A stretch of 64,000 bases of DNA from Luteibacter sp. Sphag1AF (GTDB lineage Bacteria > Pseudomonadota > Gammaproteobacteria > Xanthomonadales > Rhodanobacteraceae), in contig NZ_JACHYH010000001.1 of assembly GCF_014192715.1 (NCBI RefSeq), positions 496,001-560,000 on the forward strand. Direction: 5' to 3'. Below are positions 1-11,900 of this stretch, piece after piece. The notes beneath the pieces are model-generated. The model was not told the origin of the DNA. It did not search any database and worked only from the letters and a program-made list of their open reading frames with translations. The translations under genes and the position numbers were made by a program. Within the stretch, counting starts at the first letter, position 1. Every line of letters starts with the position of its first letter.

Positions 1-1743
1 TCCCGCTTCTTCTTTGCCGACCACGCTCCGCTGGGCCGCATTGGCAGCGAAGCGCTGCTCGGATTCGTGAGCTCAGTGGCGCGCCGCGATCCGGTGTATC
101 TGTACAACCCCATGCAGGCGGTGGCCACGGCCACCGGCATCTTTGCGCTGTACGCGTTGCTCCCGCACAACGTTGCGACCATGATGAAGCGCATCTCGCT
201 GCGCAGCGCATGTGTAGCCATCAGCCTGGCTCTGGCGCCCGCCGCCATGCAGATGGTGCTCAATTCCAATTTCGCGAATGCCTTCGGCACGATCCTGCTG
301 ACTGCATTCGTCGTGTTCGCCTGCCGCTCGCGGCCTGCGTGGCTGGACCCGATCCCGGCTGTCATCTTCGCGGCGTTGCTGGCCACGTATGCCGAGCTGG
401 CGCCCATCGGCCTGGGCGTGGTGGGCAGCATCATGCTTTGCACGTGGCTTCTGCGCGAGGCCACATTCACCGAAGCTGTGGTCCGTGGCGTCAGGATTCT
501 TTGTGTCGTCGCTCTTGGCGCAATCGTGTTTTTCTGGATCAGCTCGTCGGCCATCTGGGTCATCAAGGGCGCGTACTTCGAGGCTTCAACCCAGGGGACG
601 GCATGGGGTGACCCGTATGCCGGGCTGAAAGGCCCCCGCTACCTCGTGGCGTTCCTCACCACGACCCGTGGCGTGCTTGAGCACATCCCCAAAGGAGCCA
701 TCTGGCTTTCCATCCTTGTGGTGATTGCCAGCGCGCTTCTCGCCCGGCGCGAGAAGAAAGAAGAACCTTTCTATATCGGTGTGGCACTCGGTTTCCTTGT
801 GCTGGCCGGCATGATCGTGTTCAAGGAATTCAACTACGGAAAAATGAAGATCGCGGAGTATTTCTCGCTCTTCCTGCCTCCCATGATGCTGTTCGCCGTC
901 GCACGCGCCCCCGGCACACGGAAGCGCTGGTCCGGTGCGCTGTCCACTCTGGCCCTCGTGCTGATAGCGGGCCTGCACATTTCCTGTGCCTACGCGATGG
1001 TGATGCAGAGCCTGAACTTCGGCGAGAAGAAGCACATCAACACAGACCTGATGACCATTTCCGCCGCCGCATCAGCGCATGCGAATGGCCGTCCGATTTC
1101 GGCCCGATTCACCGAACAGCCGTATTTCTTCTCGATGTGGTTTACCTATTTCGCGAAGACACCTGTCGTGTTCTCCAACGATTTTGGCGGAGGCGGCTAC
1201 CTTGCCAGCTACACCAACGACCACCCGGCCGCGCCGTTTGAAAGCGCGCCGCTCGCCGTAGGCCAGGATGAATACATGCGGGCTGCGTCGTTCCCGGCCG
1301 AACCGGTGCTCACCAGGGGACGCTTCACCGTGATCGACCTCGAACACGGAAGCCGCTTCTCGGTATCGGGCCTGCATGCCAACGAAGGTCCGTTCTCGTG
1401 GATGCCGAAGGAAATCACCATCACGGTCCATGGCGAGCGCGCAAAGTACATCAACGCTGTATTCGCTCATCGGTTCATTCCTGAATCGCCGACGGAACCT
1501 GTCACTATCCGCACGGATGAAAGCACCTGCGAGACGGAGTTCGATGCCGAACGCAATGAGGTGTCGTTCCCGCTGCCACCAGGGAAAAAGCACACCATCA
1601 CCATCACGGCCCGCGGTCGTGCCGAAAGTCCGCAGACACTGATTGAAGGGTCCGGTGACGCGCGCGTGCTGACCTACCAGGTATCGGCGATGTCGCTATC
1701 GGACAAGCCGTTGTTTACCCCGATTCATTGCACGAGCCCCTGA
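1..1743 (+). CDS. Polytopic membrane protein with C-terminal soluble domain (5' partial)
   Basis: The reading frame is open from base 1, so the N-terminus lies outside the window; 580 residues are visible. Roughly the first 350 visible residues carry about nine hydrophobic segments, and the last ~220 residues are soluble and beta-rich. This resembles GT-C-type or PMT-like membrane glycosyltransferases, or polysaccharide-assembly proteins with a periplasmic C-terminal domain, but I cannot name a family. One base separates its stop from the next gene, which encodes a small 4-TM protein, and a GT4 gene follows, so it is very likely co-transcribed with them and works in surface glycan assembly or decoration. 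An internal ATG at 109 or GTG at 67 could be a start, but the continuous upstream frame argues for truncation by the window edge. Confidence 0.6.
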   Translation, partial: SRFFFADHAPLGRIGSEALLGFVSSVARRDPVYLYNPMQAVATATGIFALYALLPHNVATMMKRISLRSACVAISLALAPAAMQMVLNSNFANAFGTILLTAFVVFACRSRPAWLDPIPAVIFAALLATYAELAPIGLGVVGSIMLCTWLLREATFTEAVVRGVRILCVVALGAIVFFWISSSAIWVIKGAYFEASTQGTAWGDPYAGLKGPRYLVAFLTTTRGVLEHIPKGAIWLSILVVIASALLARREKKEEPFYIGVALGFLVLAGMIVFKEFNYGKMKIAEYFSLFLPPMMLFAVARAPGTRKRWSGALSTLALVLIAGLHISCAYAMVMQSLNFGEKKHINTDLMTISAAASAHANGRPISARFTEQPYFFSMWFTYFAKTPVVFSNDFGGGGYLASYTNDHPAAPFESAPLAVGQDEYMRAASFPAEPVLTRGRFTVIDLEHGSRFSVSGLHANEGPFSWMPKEITITVHGERAKYINAVFAHRFIPESPTEPVTIRTDESTCETEFDAERNEVSFPLPPGKKHTITITARGRAESPQTLIEGSGDARVLTYQVSAMSLSDKPLFTPIHCTSP

Positions 1744-1744
1744 C

Positions 1745-2104
1745 ATGCCTATCATCCTGCTGCTTCCCATCGTCTTCCTCGGGGCTCTGCTCAGCGCGTT
1801 TGGCGGCATTCTGCTCAAGTGGGGCGCTGTTGAACTGACACCCATGCAACGGCCGACCGACCTGCTGCTCATCTTCCTCAACTGGAAGATCATGGCAGGC
1901 CTTTTCATGTATTTCGTGCCCGCGGTGATGTGGATTCTTCTGCTGCGCAAGGTGGAACTGAGCCTTCTCCAGCCCCTGATGTCCATGGTGTATGTCATCA
2001 CGCCGCTGCTGGCGATCTACTTTTTCAACGAGCAGGTAACGGTGCAGCGCTGGGCTGGCATCGCCATCATCGTTGCCGGCGTCGTCGTCATTTCGAGGTC
2101 CTGA
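1745..2104 (+). CDS. Small EamA/SMR-like 4-TM membrane protein (ArnE/ArnF-like)
   Basis: A 119-residue protein with four hydrophobic helices and short loops, the size and layout of one half of an EamA transporter or of the ArnE/ArnF undecaprenyl-phosphate-aminoarabinose flippase subunits. A conserved-looking GGILLKWG stretch lies near residue 20, and the C-terminal helix ends in a single Arg-Ser. The start is one base after the stop of the upstream membrane protein, and the stop is four bases before the GT4 start, so the three genes form one translational unit. The likely role is moving a lipid-linked sugar across the inner membrane; the substrate is unknown and this role is inferred from size and context. 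It could also be a plain SMR efflux subunit. Confidence 0.65.
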   Translation: MPIILLLPIVFLGALLSAFGGILLKWGAVELTPMQRPTDLLLIFLNWKIMAGLFMYFVPAVMWILLLRKVELSLLQPLMSMVYVITPLLAIYFFNEQVTVQRWAGIAIIVAGVVVISRS

Positions 2105-2108
2105 AGCC

Positions 2109-3269
2109 ATGGCACGCCGGAAACGCCTCCTCGTCGTACTGAGCTACTACCACCCGTACATCAGTGGTGTGTCCGAATACGCCAAGCTGCTGGCCGAAGG
2201 ACTTTCCGCCGATTACGACGTCACCGTGCTCACCGGGCAGCACGATCCGTCGCTTCCTGTGTTTGAACGGATGCACGGCGTGGACGTTCACCGGGCGCCT
2301 GCGCTCCTGTTCCTGCACAAGGGCTACATCAGCCCGGCGCTGGCCCGACAGTACCGCGCACTTGCCGCGATGTCGGATGTCGTCAATTTCCATCTTCCGA
2401 TGCTGGATGTGGCCTGGCTCGCTCGCCTGACGCCGCGGCGCGTACCGGTCATCACCACCTATCAGTGCGATGTGCAGGCCATTGGTGGCCTGGTCGACCG
2501 ACTGGCCGTTGCCGCGGTGAACCACGCGTCACGCACCTGCCTGCGGCGTTCCTCGCGCGTGGTCGTCCTCTCTCGCGACTACGCCGACGGCTCTGAAATC
2601 GTGGCGGCACAGCCCACGCATCTCGTCGAAGGCTATGCGCCTATCAAAGACAACGGCCCGGGTATTGCGATCAATCGTCCTATCAACCACGAGGCGCCTG
2701 TCATCGGCTTCCTTGGCCGGTTTGTCGCCGAAAAAGGCATCGACGTACTGATCGAGGCCTTCGCACACGTACTGGCACAGCGACCGGACGCGAGGCTGAT
2801 CCTCGCAGGTGACTACAAAAACGTCGCCGGCGGCTCGATTTATCCGCAAATCGAAAAGCGAATCACCGGCTTTGGCGACCGCATCGAGTTGCTGGGCCGC
2901 ATCGGGGACGACGAACTGGGCGCTTTCTATGGCCAGCTGGACGTTTTCGTGCTCCCCAGCGTCAATGCCTACGAGGCATTTGGCATGGTGCAGGTGGAAG
3001 CCATGTTCACGGGCGTGCCTGTGGTGGCCAGCGACATGCGGGGTGTGCGTGTGCCCGTGCGCCTGACGGGCGCGGGCGAACTGGCACCGCCCGGCGATGC
3101 CTCCGCCCTGGCCGCCGCCATCCTGCGCTGCGTGGACGTCCGGGCGGGCACATCACGCCAGGCCATCCGCGAGGCCGCCCTGGGGGTGTTTTCCAATGCA
3201 GCCTTCGTGCAGCGTTACGCGGGCATGATCGAAGAACTGGCACCTGAAACGGATGAAAGCACCCGCTGA
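2109..3269 (+). CDS. Glycosyltransferase family 4 (GT-B fold)
   Basis: A 386-residue retaining GT4 enzyme. The N-terminal domain begins with a beta strand and the YYHPYISGVSEYAKLL segment typical of GT4 acceptor domains. The C-terminal domain has GFLGRFVAEKGIDVLIEAF and the nucleotide-sugar motif EAFGMVQVEAMFTG (the E-x7-E signature). The ATG at 2109 is preferred over an upstream in-frame start at 2073 because a GAGG Shine-Dalgarno sits at 2095-2098 and the longer form would run into the upstream gene. It probably adds a sugar, perhaps D-mannose or D-rhamnose given the GDP-sugar genes nearby, to a lipid-linked intermediate at the cytoplasmic face. Donor and acceptor cannot be told from sequence. 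Confidence 0.85.
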   Translation: MARRKRLLVVLSYYHPYISGVSEYAKLLAEGLSADYDVTVLTGQHDPSLPVFERMHGVDVHRAPALLFLHKGYISPALARQYRALAAMSDVVNFHLPMLDVAWLARLTPRRVPVITTYQCDVQAIGGLVDRLAVAAVNHASRTCLRRSSRVVVLSRDYADGSEIVAAQPTHLVEGYAPIKDNGPGIAINRPINHEAPVIGFLGRFVAEKGIDVLIEAFAHVLAQRPDARLILAGDYKNVAGGSIYPQIEKRITGFGDRIELLGRIGDDELGAFYGQLDVFVLPSVNAYEAFGMVQVEAMFTGVPVVASDMRGVRVPVRLTGAGELAPPGDASALAAAILRCVDVRAGTSRQAIREAALGVFSNAAFVQRYAGMIEELAPETDESTR

Positions 3270-3353
3270 AAGGTGCGTTCAGACTATTCAGCGCCGTCGC
3301 TGCGGGGGCCGTATACTTCGGCGCAACGGAATTTTGGACGGAGTTGAACCAAC

Positions 3354-4766
3354 ATGATAGTTCCGGTCATTCTCAGCGGTGGAAGCGGCACGCGCCTGTG
3401 GCCCCTTTCCCGGCAGAATCGCCCCAAGCAGTTCCTGGCCCTGGTCGGGGACAGCACGCTGTTCCAGCAGACCGTCGAGCGCACCGCCAAGCTGAATGAC
3501 GCCGCCGCACCGATCGTCGTGTGCAGCGAGGATCATCGCTTCACGGTTGCCGAGCAGCTTCAGGACCTGGGCATCAAAGGCGCTTCCATCCTTCTGGAAC
3601 CCAGCCCGCGCAATACCGCTCCGGCCATCGCTCTTGCCGCGATGCACGCTCTGGCCGCCGATGCGAACGCCGTCCTGCTGGTTCTTCCGGCCGACCACCT
3701 GATCGGCAAGGAATCGAGCTTCGTCAGCGCCGTTTCCCGCGCCACTCCGCTGGCCGACGATGGCTGGCTGGTGACCTTCGGCATCCGTCCGGAAGCGCCG
3801 GAAACCGGCTTTGGCTACATCCGCCGTGATCGCGCGCTCTCTGACGCCGGTTTCACCGTGGGTAGCTTTGTCGAGAAGCCGGACATGGACACCGCCCGAC
3901 GCTACGTCGAAAGCGGCGAGTACGACTGGAACTCAGGCATGTTCCTGTTCTCGGCAGCGCGCTACCTCGAAGAACTGAAAGCTCATTCGCCCGACATCCA
4001 CGCCGCTTCCCAGGCCGTGTTCCAGACTGCCCATGGCGACCTGGACTTCGTGCGCTTCGACAAGGCCGCAATGGATGCCGTGCCGGACAATTCCATCGAC
4101 TACGCGGTCATGGAAAAGACCGACCGCGCAGCCGTTGTGCCCGTCAGCTGCGCCTGGAGCGACATCGGCTCCTGGTCGGCACTGTGGGAAGCGTCGGACA
4201 AAGACACCGACGGCAACGTGACCGATGGCGATGTGATCGCACTGGACACCCGCAACACGCTGGTGCGCACTCATGCACGCCACCTGGTTGCCACCATCGG
4301 ACTGGATGACGTCGTCATCATCGCCACGCCCGACGCTACGCTGGTGGCCGCACGCGACAAGGTCCAGGACGTGAAAAAGCTGGTCGACCGACTGAAGAAG
4401 GATGGCCGCAGCGAACATCTGGCGCATCGCGAAGTGTATCGTCCCTGGGGAAGCTACGACTCCATCGACATGGGCGAGCGATTCCAGGTCAAGCGCATCG
4501 TTGTGAAGCCGGGTTCCGTACTCAGCCTGCAAATGCACCACCATCGCGCCGAGCACTGGATTGTCGTATCCGGCACGGCGGAAGTGACCTGTGGCGAGAA
4601 AGTCTTCCTGCTGACGGAAAACCAGAGTACTTATATCCCGCTCGGGGTGACCCACCGTCTGCGTAACGTAGGCAAGGTGCCGCTGGAACTCATCGAAGTT
4701 CAGTCCGGCAGCTATCTTGGCGAAGACGACATCGTTCGCTTCGAGGATATCTACGGGCGCGCATGA
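3354..4766 (+). CDS. manC: Mannose-1-phosphate guanylyltransferase / mannose-6-phosphate isomerase
   Basis: A bifunctional type II enzyme of 470 residues, the usual size for XanB/AlgA/ManC. The N-terminal nucleotidyltransferase has GGSGTRLWPLSR at residues 9-20 and FVEKP at 172-176. The C-terminal cupin isomerase domain starts near residue 360 with VYRPWGSYDS, and has the metal-binding QMHHHRAEHW at 393-402. It converts fructose-6-P to mannose-6-P and mannose-1-P to GDP-mannose. With ManB, Gmd and Rmd encoded just downstream on the other strand it completes the route to GDP-D-rhamnose. The ATG follows a GGACGGAG ribosome site, and the 84-base gap upstream could hold its own promoter. Confidence 0.95.
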   Translation: MIVPVILSGGSGTRLWPLSRQNRPKQFLALVGDSTLFQQTVERTAKLNDAAAPIVVCSEDHRFTVAEQLQDLGIKGASILLEPSPRNTAPAIALAAMHALAADANAVLLVLPADHLIGKESSFVSAVSRATPLADDGWLVTFGIRPEAPETGFGYIRRDRALSDAGFTVGSFVEKPDMDTARRYVESGEYDWNSGMFLFSAARYLEELKAHSPDIHAASQAVFQTAHGDLDFVRFDKAAMDAVPDNSIDYAVMEKTDRAAVVPVSCAWSDIGSWSALWEASDKDTDGNVTDGDVIALDTRNTLVRTHARHLVATIGLDDVVIIATPDATLVAARDKVQDVKKLVDRLKKDGRSEHLAHREVYRPWGSYDSIDMGERFQVKRIVVKPGSVLSLQMHHHRAEHWIVVSGTAEVTCGEKVFLLTENQSTYIPLGVTHRLRNVGKVPLELIEVQSGSYLGEDDIVRFEDIYGRA

Positions 4767-4797
4767 ATCCGCAAATCGTTTGTAACAGGGAGCTGTA

Positions 4798-5505
4798 ATG
4801 TCGAATGCAGTCCATCCGCGCTACGACAATAGTTACTACGAGGGTAATCAGCAGGACAGGGATCGCCCTGCCCTGCTGCTCTACCAGCGATGGGTAAAGC
4901 GCTACCTTCCTCCCGGCCCGGTGCTCGACTTCGGTTGCGGGATGGGGCATTTGTTGAAGCGCCTGTCATCTGACAGGGATGTGTCAGGCGTCGAAGCCAG
5001 CGCCTGGGCAGCAGAACAATCCAGGAAGCGCTGCCCGACCTCCACGGTCTACCCCTCGCTGATGGATTGCCCGGATAGCGCATTCGCAGGCATCGTCTCC
5101 ATTCACGTCATCGAACATATCGACGACGAAGGCCTGGACGGCGTGCTTCAGCAGTTTTCACGCGTGCTGAAGCCGGGCGGAAAGCTTCTGCTGGTGACGC
5201 CGGACGCCACGGGCTGGGCATCGCGCAAGAAAGGCAAGGACTGGCATGCACTCACTGATCCGACGCACATCAACCTGAAAGGACACGCCGCCTGGCGTGA
5301 CCTTTTCCTGAAGCACGGATTCAGTGTACTGAAGGAAGGCGCAGACGGCCTCTACGACTTCCCGTATCCGCCCCGCTCATCAAAGCTGATGGATGTTGGG
5401 CTGCGGGGCTGGCCCACGCTCACGCAGTTTGCGGCGGGCCGGATGATCCTGGCCCCCGGCACGGGGGAATCGTCCATCTTCCTGCTGGGTCGACGCGCCG
5501 CGTAA
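4798..5505 (+). CDS. Class I SAM-dependent methyltransferase
   Basis: A 235-residue methyltransferase with motif I VLDFGCGMGHLL near residues 42-53, an acidic residue at the end of strand 2 (VSGVEAS), and motif III-like RVLKPGGKLLLVTPD near residue 122. A GGGAG ribosome site lies just before the ATG, 31 bases after manC. In this locus it is a candidate O-methylase of the polysaccharide, either of repeat-unit sugars or of the non-reducing end recognised by a Wzt C-terminal domain. That role is inferred from context; the acceptor is unknown. It is the last plus-strand gene before the convergent manB, from which it is separated by only 30 bases. Confidence 0.85.
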   Translation: MSNAVHPRYDNSYYEGNQQDRDRPALLLYQRWVKRYLPPGPVLDFGCGMGHLLKRLSSDRDVSGVEASAWAAEQSRKRCPTSTVYPSLMDCPDSAFAGIVSIHVIEHIDDEGLDGVLQQFSRVLKPGGKLLLVTPDATGWASRKKGKDWHALTDPTHINLKGHAAWRDLFLKHGFSVLKEGADGLYDFPYPPRSSKLMDVGLRGWPTLTQFAAGRMILAPGTGESSIFLLGRRAA

Positions 5506-5535
5506 CGCCGCGCGCCGACCCGCAAGCGCTCAGCT

Positions 5536-6882
5536 TCAGCCCGCTTCGATCAGACCGCGCAGCTCAGCCGTTTTCGCATCCAGCAACGCGGCGTCGCCAC
5601 GTGTTTCCACATTGAGTCGCAGCAGCGGCTCGGTGTTGGACGAACGCAAATTGAAGCGCCACGTGTCAAACGCCATGCTCACGCCGTCAATGTGATCGAC
5701 GGACGGCTGTTGCGTCTGGAAATGAGCCACCACGCGGGCCACCGTACGGGCGGCATCGGAAACGCGGAAGTTGATTTCGCCGCTGCATGGATAGGCGGCC
5801 ATGCGCTCTTCCAGCATGTCGGCCAGCGACACGCCCGTCTTGCAGATCCGCTCTGCCACCAGCAGCCACGGAATCATGCCCGAATCGCAATATGCGAAAT
5901 CGCGGAAGTAGTGATGCGCGCTCATTTCACCGCCATAGACGGCATCTTCGCTACGCATGCGTTCCTTGATGAAGGCATGGCCCGTTTTGCTTTCCACCGC
6001 GATGCCACCGGCAGAGGCCACCATGTCCACCGTGTTCCAGGTCAGCCGCGGGTCGTGGATGATCTTCGAGCCGGGGTGCTTTTCCAGAAGCTGTGCGGCC
6101 AGCAGGCCAACGATGTAATAGCCTTCGATGAAACGACCCTGCGCGTCGAACAGGAAGCAGCGATCGAAGTCGCCGTCCCATGCAATACCGAAGTCAGCGC
6201 CGGATTCGACTACCGCCTGCGCCGTTGCATCGCGGTTCTCCGGCAGCAGGGGATTGGGAATGCCATGCGGGAAATGTCCATCCGGCTCGTGGTTGACGCG
6301 CACGAACTCGAACGGAAGACGCCCAGCGAGAAGGTCCACAATCAGACCTGCGCCACCGTTGCCCGCATTGACGACAATCTTCAGCGGCTTGAGCGTCGAG
6401 GTATCAATGTAGCCCAGCAGGTGCTCGATATAGGCCGTCTTGTCGTGATCGACAAGCACGTTGCCGCGCGTCGCCGCCACCGGACCAAATGCGTTGTCTT
6501 CGACCATGCGCTCGATGTCGCGCAAGCCTGTGTCGCCACTGATCGGACGCGACTCTTCGCGTACCAGCTTCATGCCGTTGTAGTCGATGGGATTGTGACT
6601 GGCCGTGACCATCACGCCACCGGCAACCTTGCGATGCGAGGTCTGGAAATAAACTTCTTCCGTGCCACACAGGCCGATGTCGATGGCATCGCGGCCTTCG
6701 TCGTTCAGGCCACGAATCACGGCGGCTGCAAACGCAGGGCTGTCCAGACGGATGTCGTACCCGACGACCACTGCCCCGTCACCCAGCGCGTGCGCCATGC
6801 CGCGACCAATGCGGTAGGCAATGTCTTCGTTCAATTCGTCAGGAACGCGCCCGCGAATGTCGTAGGCCTTGAAGCAATGCAT
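5536..6882 (-). CDS. manB: Phosphomannomutase (possibly also phosphoglucomutase)
   Basis: A 448-residue alpha-D-phosphohexomutase of the AlgC/XanA/ManB type. Visible motifs are KAYDIRG near the N-terminus, the phosphoserine loop TASHNP near residue 97, the metal-binding DGDFDRCF near residue 240, and the C-terminal phosphate-binding [14 protein letters not shown]. It interconverts mannose-6-P and mannose-1-P, supplying ManC. The ATG has an AGAGGA ribosome site eight bases upstream. It is the last gene of the minus-strand wzm-wzt-fkbM-GT-gmd-rmd-manB operon, 18 bases after rmd. Enzymes of this branch often also use glucose phosphates, which would feed the dTDP-rhamnose path. Confidence 0.93.
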   Translation of the reverse strand: MHCFKAYDIRGRVPDELNEDIAYRIGRGMAHALGDGAVVVGYDIRLDSPAFAAAVIRGLNDEGRDAIDIGLCGTEEVYFQTSHRKVAGGVMVTASHNPIDYNGMKLVREESRPISGDTGLRDIERMVEDNAFGPVAATRGNVLVDHDKTAYIEHLLGYIDTSTLKPLKIVVNAGNGGAGLIVDLLAGRLPFEFVRVNHEPDGHFPHGIPNPLLPENRDATAQAVVESGADFGIAWDGDFDRCFLFDAQGRFIEGYYIVGLLAAQLLEKHPGSKIIHDPRLTWNTVDMVASAGGIAVESKTGHAFIKERMRSEDAVYGGEMSAHHYFRDFAYCDSGMIPWLLVAERICKTGVSLADMLEERMAAYPCSGEINFRVSDAARTVARVVAHFQTQQPSVDHIDGVSMAFDTWRFNLRSSNTEPLLRLNVETRGDAALLDAKTAELRGLIEAG

Positions 6883-6900
6883 GGAGAACGTCCTCTGGCG

Positions 6901-8854
<1,954 letters not shown>

Positions 8855-8931
8855 CTACAAATGATTGATTCTTCGGGGCAGGCATTCTCCGTGACCGGGC
8901 CCGCCTACTCAAGTCGAACGGGGCACGTCGT

Positions 8932-11900
8932 TCAGGACGCGCCAGCCCTCACCTCGGGACGATGGGCAGGAACCAGCTCCAGACCGTGGAAAACCACGTC
9001 GGCTGCCCCATCGACCATGACACGAATCCGGAAGTCGAGAACATCTTCCGGGACATTTACGTTCAGTTTGCCCAGGTAGCCGGCATCGCCATGCAACGCC
9101 GTCGACTCAAGACGCCATGAGCCCGCGTGTGCTTCGACGTCCACCCACGCGACGCCCGCAGGAGAATGACGCTTGCCATGAAGGCGTAATTCATAGGTAC
9201 CGCTGGCCACCGGGAATTCCGGCGTGCCGAACAGGACCCCAGGCGAGCCATCAGCCTGCCGGCTGCAGCGGCGCAAGATACCGGTGGATGTCTGTGCGCG
9301 GTAGTCCGAAGCGCCAAAGCGTCGATAGGAACCGGGCGTCCAGCTCTGGTACCAGTTGCCATGGACCGCCACACCCTCCAGTTGCCGGGCGCTTTGCTGC
9401 CAGGTAAGCCACGGCATGCCCGTGGATGCCGGTGCCTCGCCAGCAGCATACAAATCAAGCCACGCAATGATGGACGAGGCCATGCCCTCGGGCTCCATGC
9501 CCGAAAAATAATGGGCATGCTCCCCAGCCACTTCCTTGAACACCGGCAGGTCGCGGGCGATGATCGGCAAGCCGTATTGCGCGGCCTCGATCAGCGGGAG
9601 ACCGAAGCCCTCGCCTTCCGACGCAGCCAGCAGAGCCGACGCTGTGTGGTACATCGCGATCAGCTGGCGATCATCTGCCCGCTCCAGCCAGAACAGGCGA
9701 CGACCGGCTTCGGGATGATTGCGCAGGCGAAGGACCAGCTCATCCACGCGCCAGCCGGGTTTGCCAACGAGGATCAGGTTGACGTTGTGGCCGGTGCTCC
9801 AGAGGATGTCGAACGCATCCAGCGTCTGCGCGTGCCCCTTGCGCGGTTCGATGGTGCCCACCATGAGAAAAGAGGGACGGCCACCCAGATCAAGTCCGAC
9901 AGCGCCGTCCAGCATAGCCGGCTCGGCGGTGGGCACCAGATCGGCACCCAGGTGGAAGTAGCCGATCTTGACCGGTCGACCGCGCGCCGGCATCGACTGG
10001 TCAAGCCACGTGCGGAATTCGTCCGCGACCGTGCGCGAAATGCAGATGATGCCATCGGACAATTCGGCCACCGCTTCATACCAGCGCCGGAACGTCGGCA
10101 ACCCAGCTTCGTCGAAACAGTCGGGCCGGAGCAGCGGCAACAGGTCGTACACCACGAAGTGAATCTGTACGCCACGGCTGCGCATCCAGACGTACGTATC
10201 ACGCAAATACGGCACCAGATGTGCGGCCAGATCCAAGCCGACAAAAATATCGCCCGACATGAACGTCACCGGCTCATCGTCGGGGATGGGCAATTCCGGG
10301 AAGAAACGCTTCTGGCAATACGAGCGTGCGTAACGGAAGATGCCATCGTCGTTGATGTACACCGGCTCGACCCGATAGCCCTCGGGCGGCAACGCCATCA
10401 TCTCGGCCACGATATGGCGCACCACGCGCTGAATGCCGGTGAGCGCGTCTTCGATCACCAGATGGGAGATATCGACGAACACCGTTTTCTGCGATTGCGC
10501 GCGCGGCTGATTGCGCGAGACGGCCATCGCCAGCCGTGCCAGGTCGTCGTCATCCCAACGGTCGATATGAGGAACAGCGGCCAGCCGGTCAACCAGTGAG
10601 CGCACGTCAACGCGACCACTGCTCGCGGGAATGGGCTCATGGCTGGCATTCAACCAGGCCGGGTCCGCGTATTTAAGATCATGCGACGTCAGGTCTGCAA
10701 AAGCATCTGCCGCTATTGGACCCGCCACACGATGCAGGGCGGCATAGCCCTTCGCCCGATAAATCAAACCGACAAGCATTCGGCGATCCACGACTTCCAG
10801 CTCACGAAGCGCCTGGGTCACACCCTCGCCCGTGGGCAGGAGTGTGGCATTCATTCCCTTGGCCGCAAGAAGCAGCGGCGCCGCCGCTGCATCGTCATGA
10901 ACCTGCATGAACAATTCATGGAAAGGCGACGATTCAAGCGTCGACAACGCCTTCTTCTTCCATCCTTCGGGGAACGAAGCGGAAACAAAACCTGTGTGAT
11001 TCAGATCGCCGTAGACATCGACGTGCGATGGAGCGCGCGCCTGGATACTTGCGATAGCCGCCACATCCAGCGCCTGCGAAGCCAGCACGGCGACCACCGG
11101 AGCGGACGTCGAAATGCTGGCAGCTTCAGGGCGGTGCCTGTGCGCGTGCGCGGCTGCGGTGATCGCCGCCCACGCCTTCGCAGCAGATGCTTCCCAGGAA
11201 AATCCCTTGATCTGTCGCGCAGCATGCTCGCGAGCACGTTGACGGAATGCCTCGTCAGTCAGTCCGCGATGCATGGATGCGGTGATATCTGCGATATCCA
11301 GCGGATCGAAGAGCGCTTCTGGCGAATTGATGACCTCCGGCAGGCTAGTCGTATTGGACCCCAGCACAACGGCGCCGCAAGACATAGCCTCCAGCGCAGG
11401 CAAACCAAAGCCTTCATGCGTCGACGGAAATATGTAGAGCGAACACGCGTTATAAAGCTTGATCAGCTCGGCATCGGATACAAATCCGGTGAACACCACA
11501 TCGCTTTCATGCAGGCCCGCCTGCTCGCGAACCGCAGTGAGCTCACCCAGTTCCTTCGGCGCGATATTTCCAACCAGGGCGAGCTGATGCTCCGCACGCA
11601 CGGCGGGAGAAAGCGCCGCATAGGCCTTGATAAGGGATGCGAGGTTCTTGCGATGGTCAAAGCCACCCGCGTACATCACAAACGAGCGCTCAATGCCGTG
11701 TTTGCGACCCACGGACGCTACGGTAGCGTCGGGCAGCACGCGGAAGATGCCATCAACCGCCGCCGAAATATTCACCACTTTCGCGGCATCGACGTCCAGC
11801 AGTTGCATGGCTTCCTGACGGGTCGCCTCGGAAATGCCAAGCAACAGGTCGCAGCGCTTCAGATGGTCCAGCTTGCGCATGTACCAGGGACGAATGCCGT

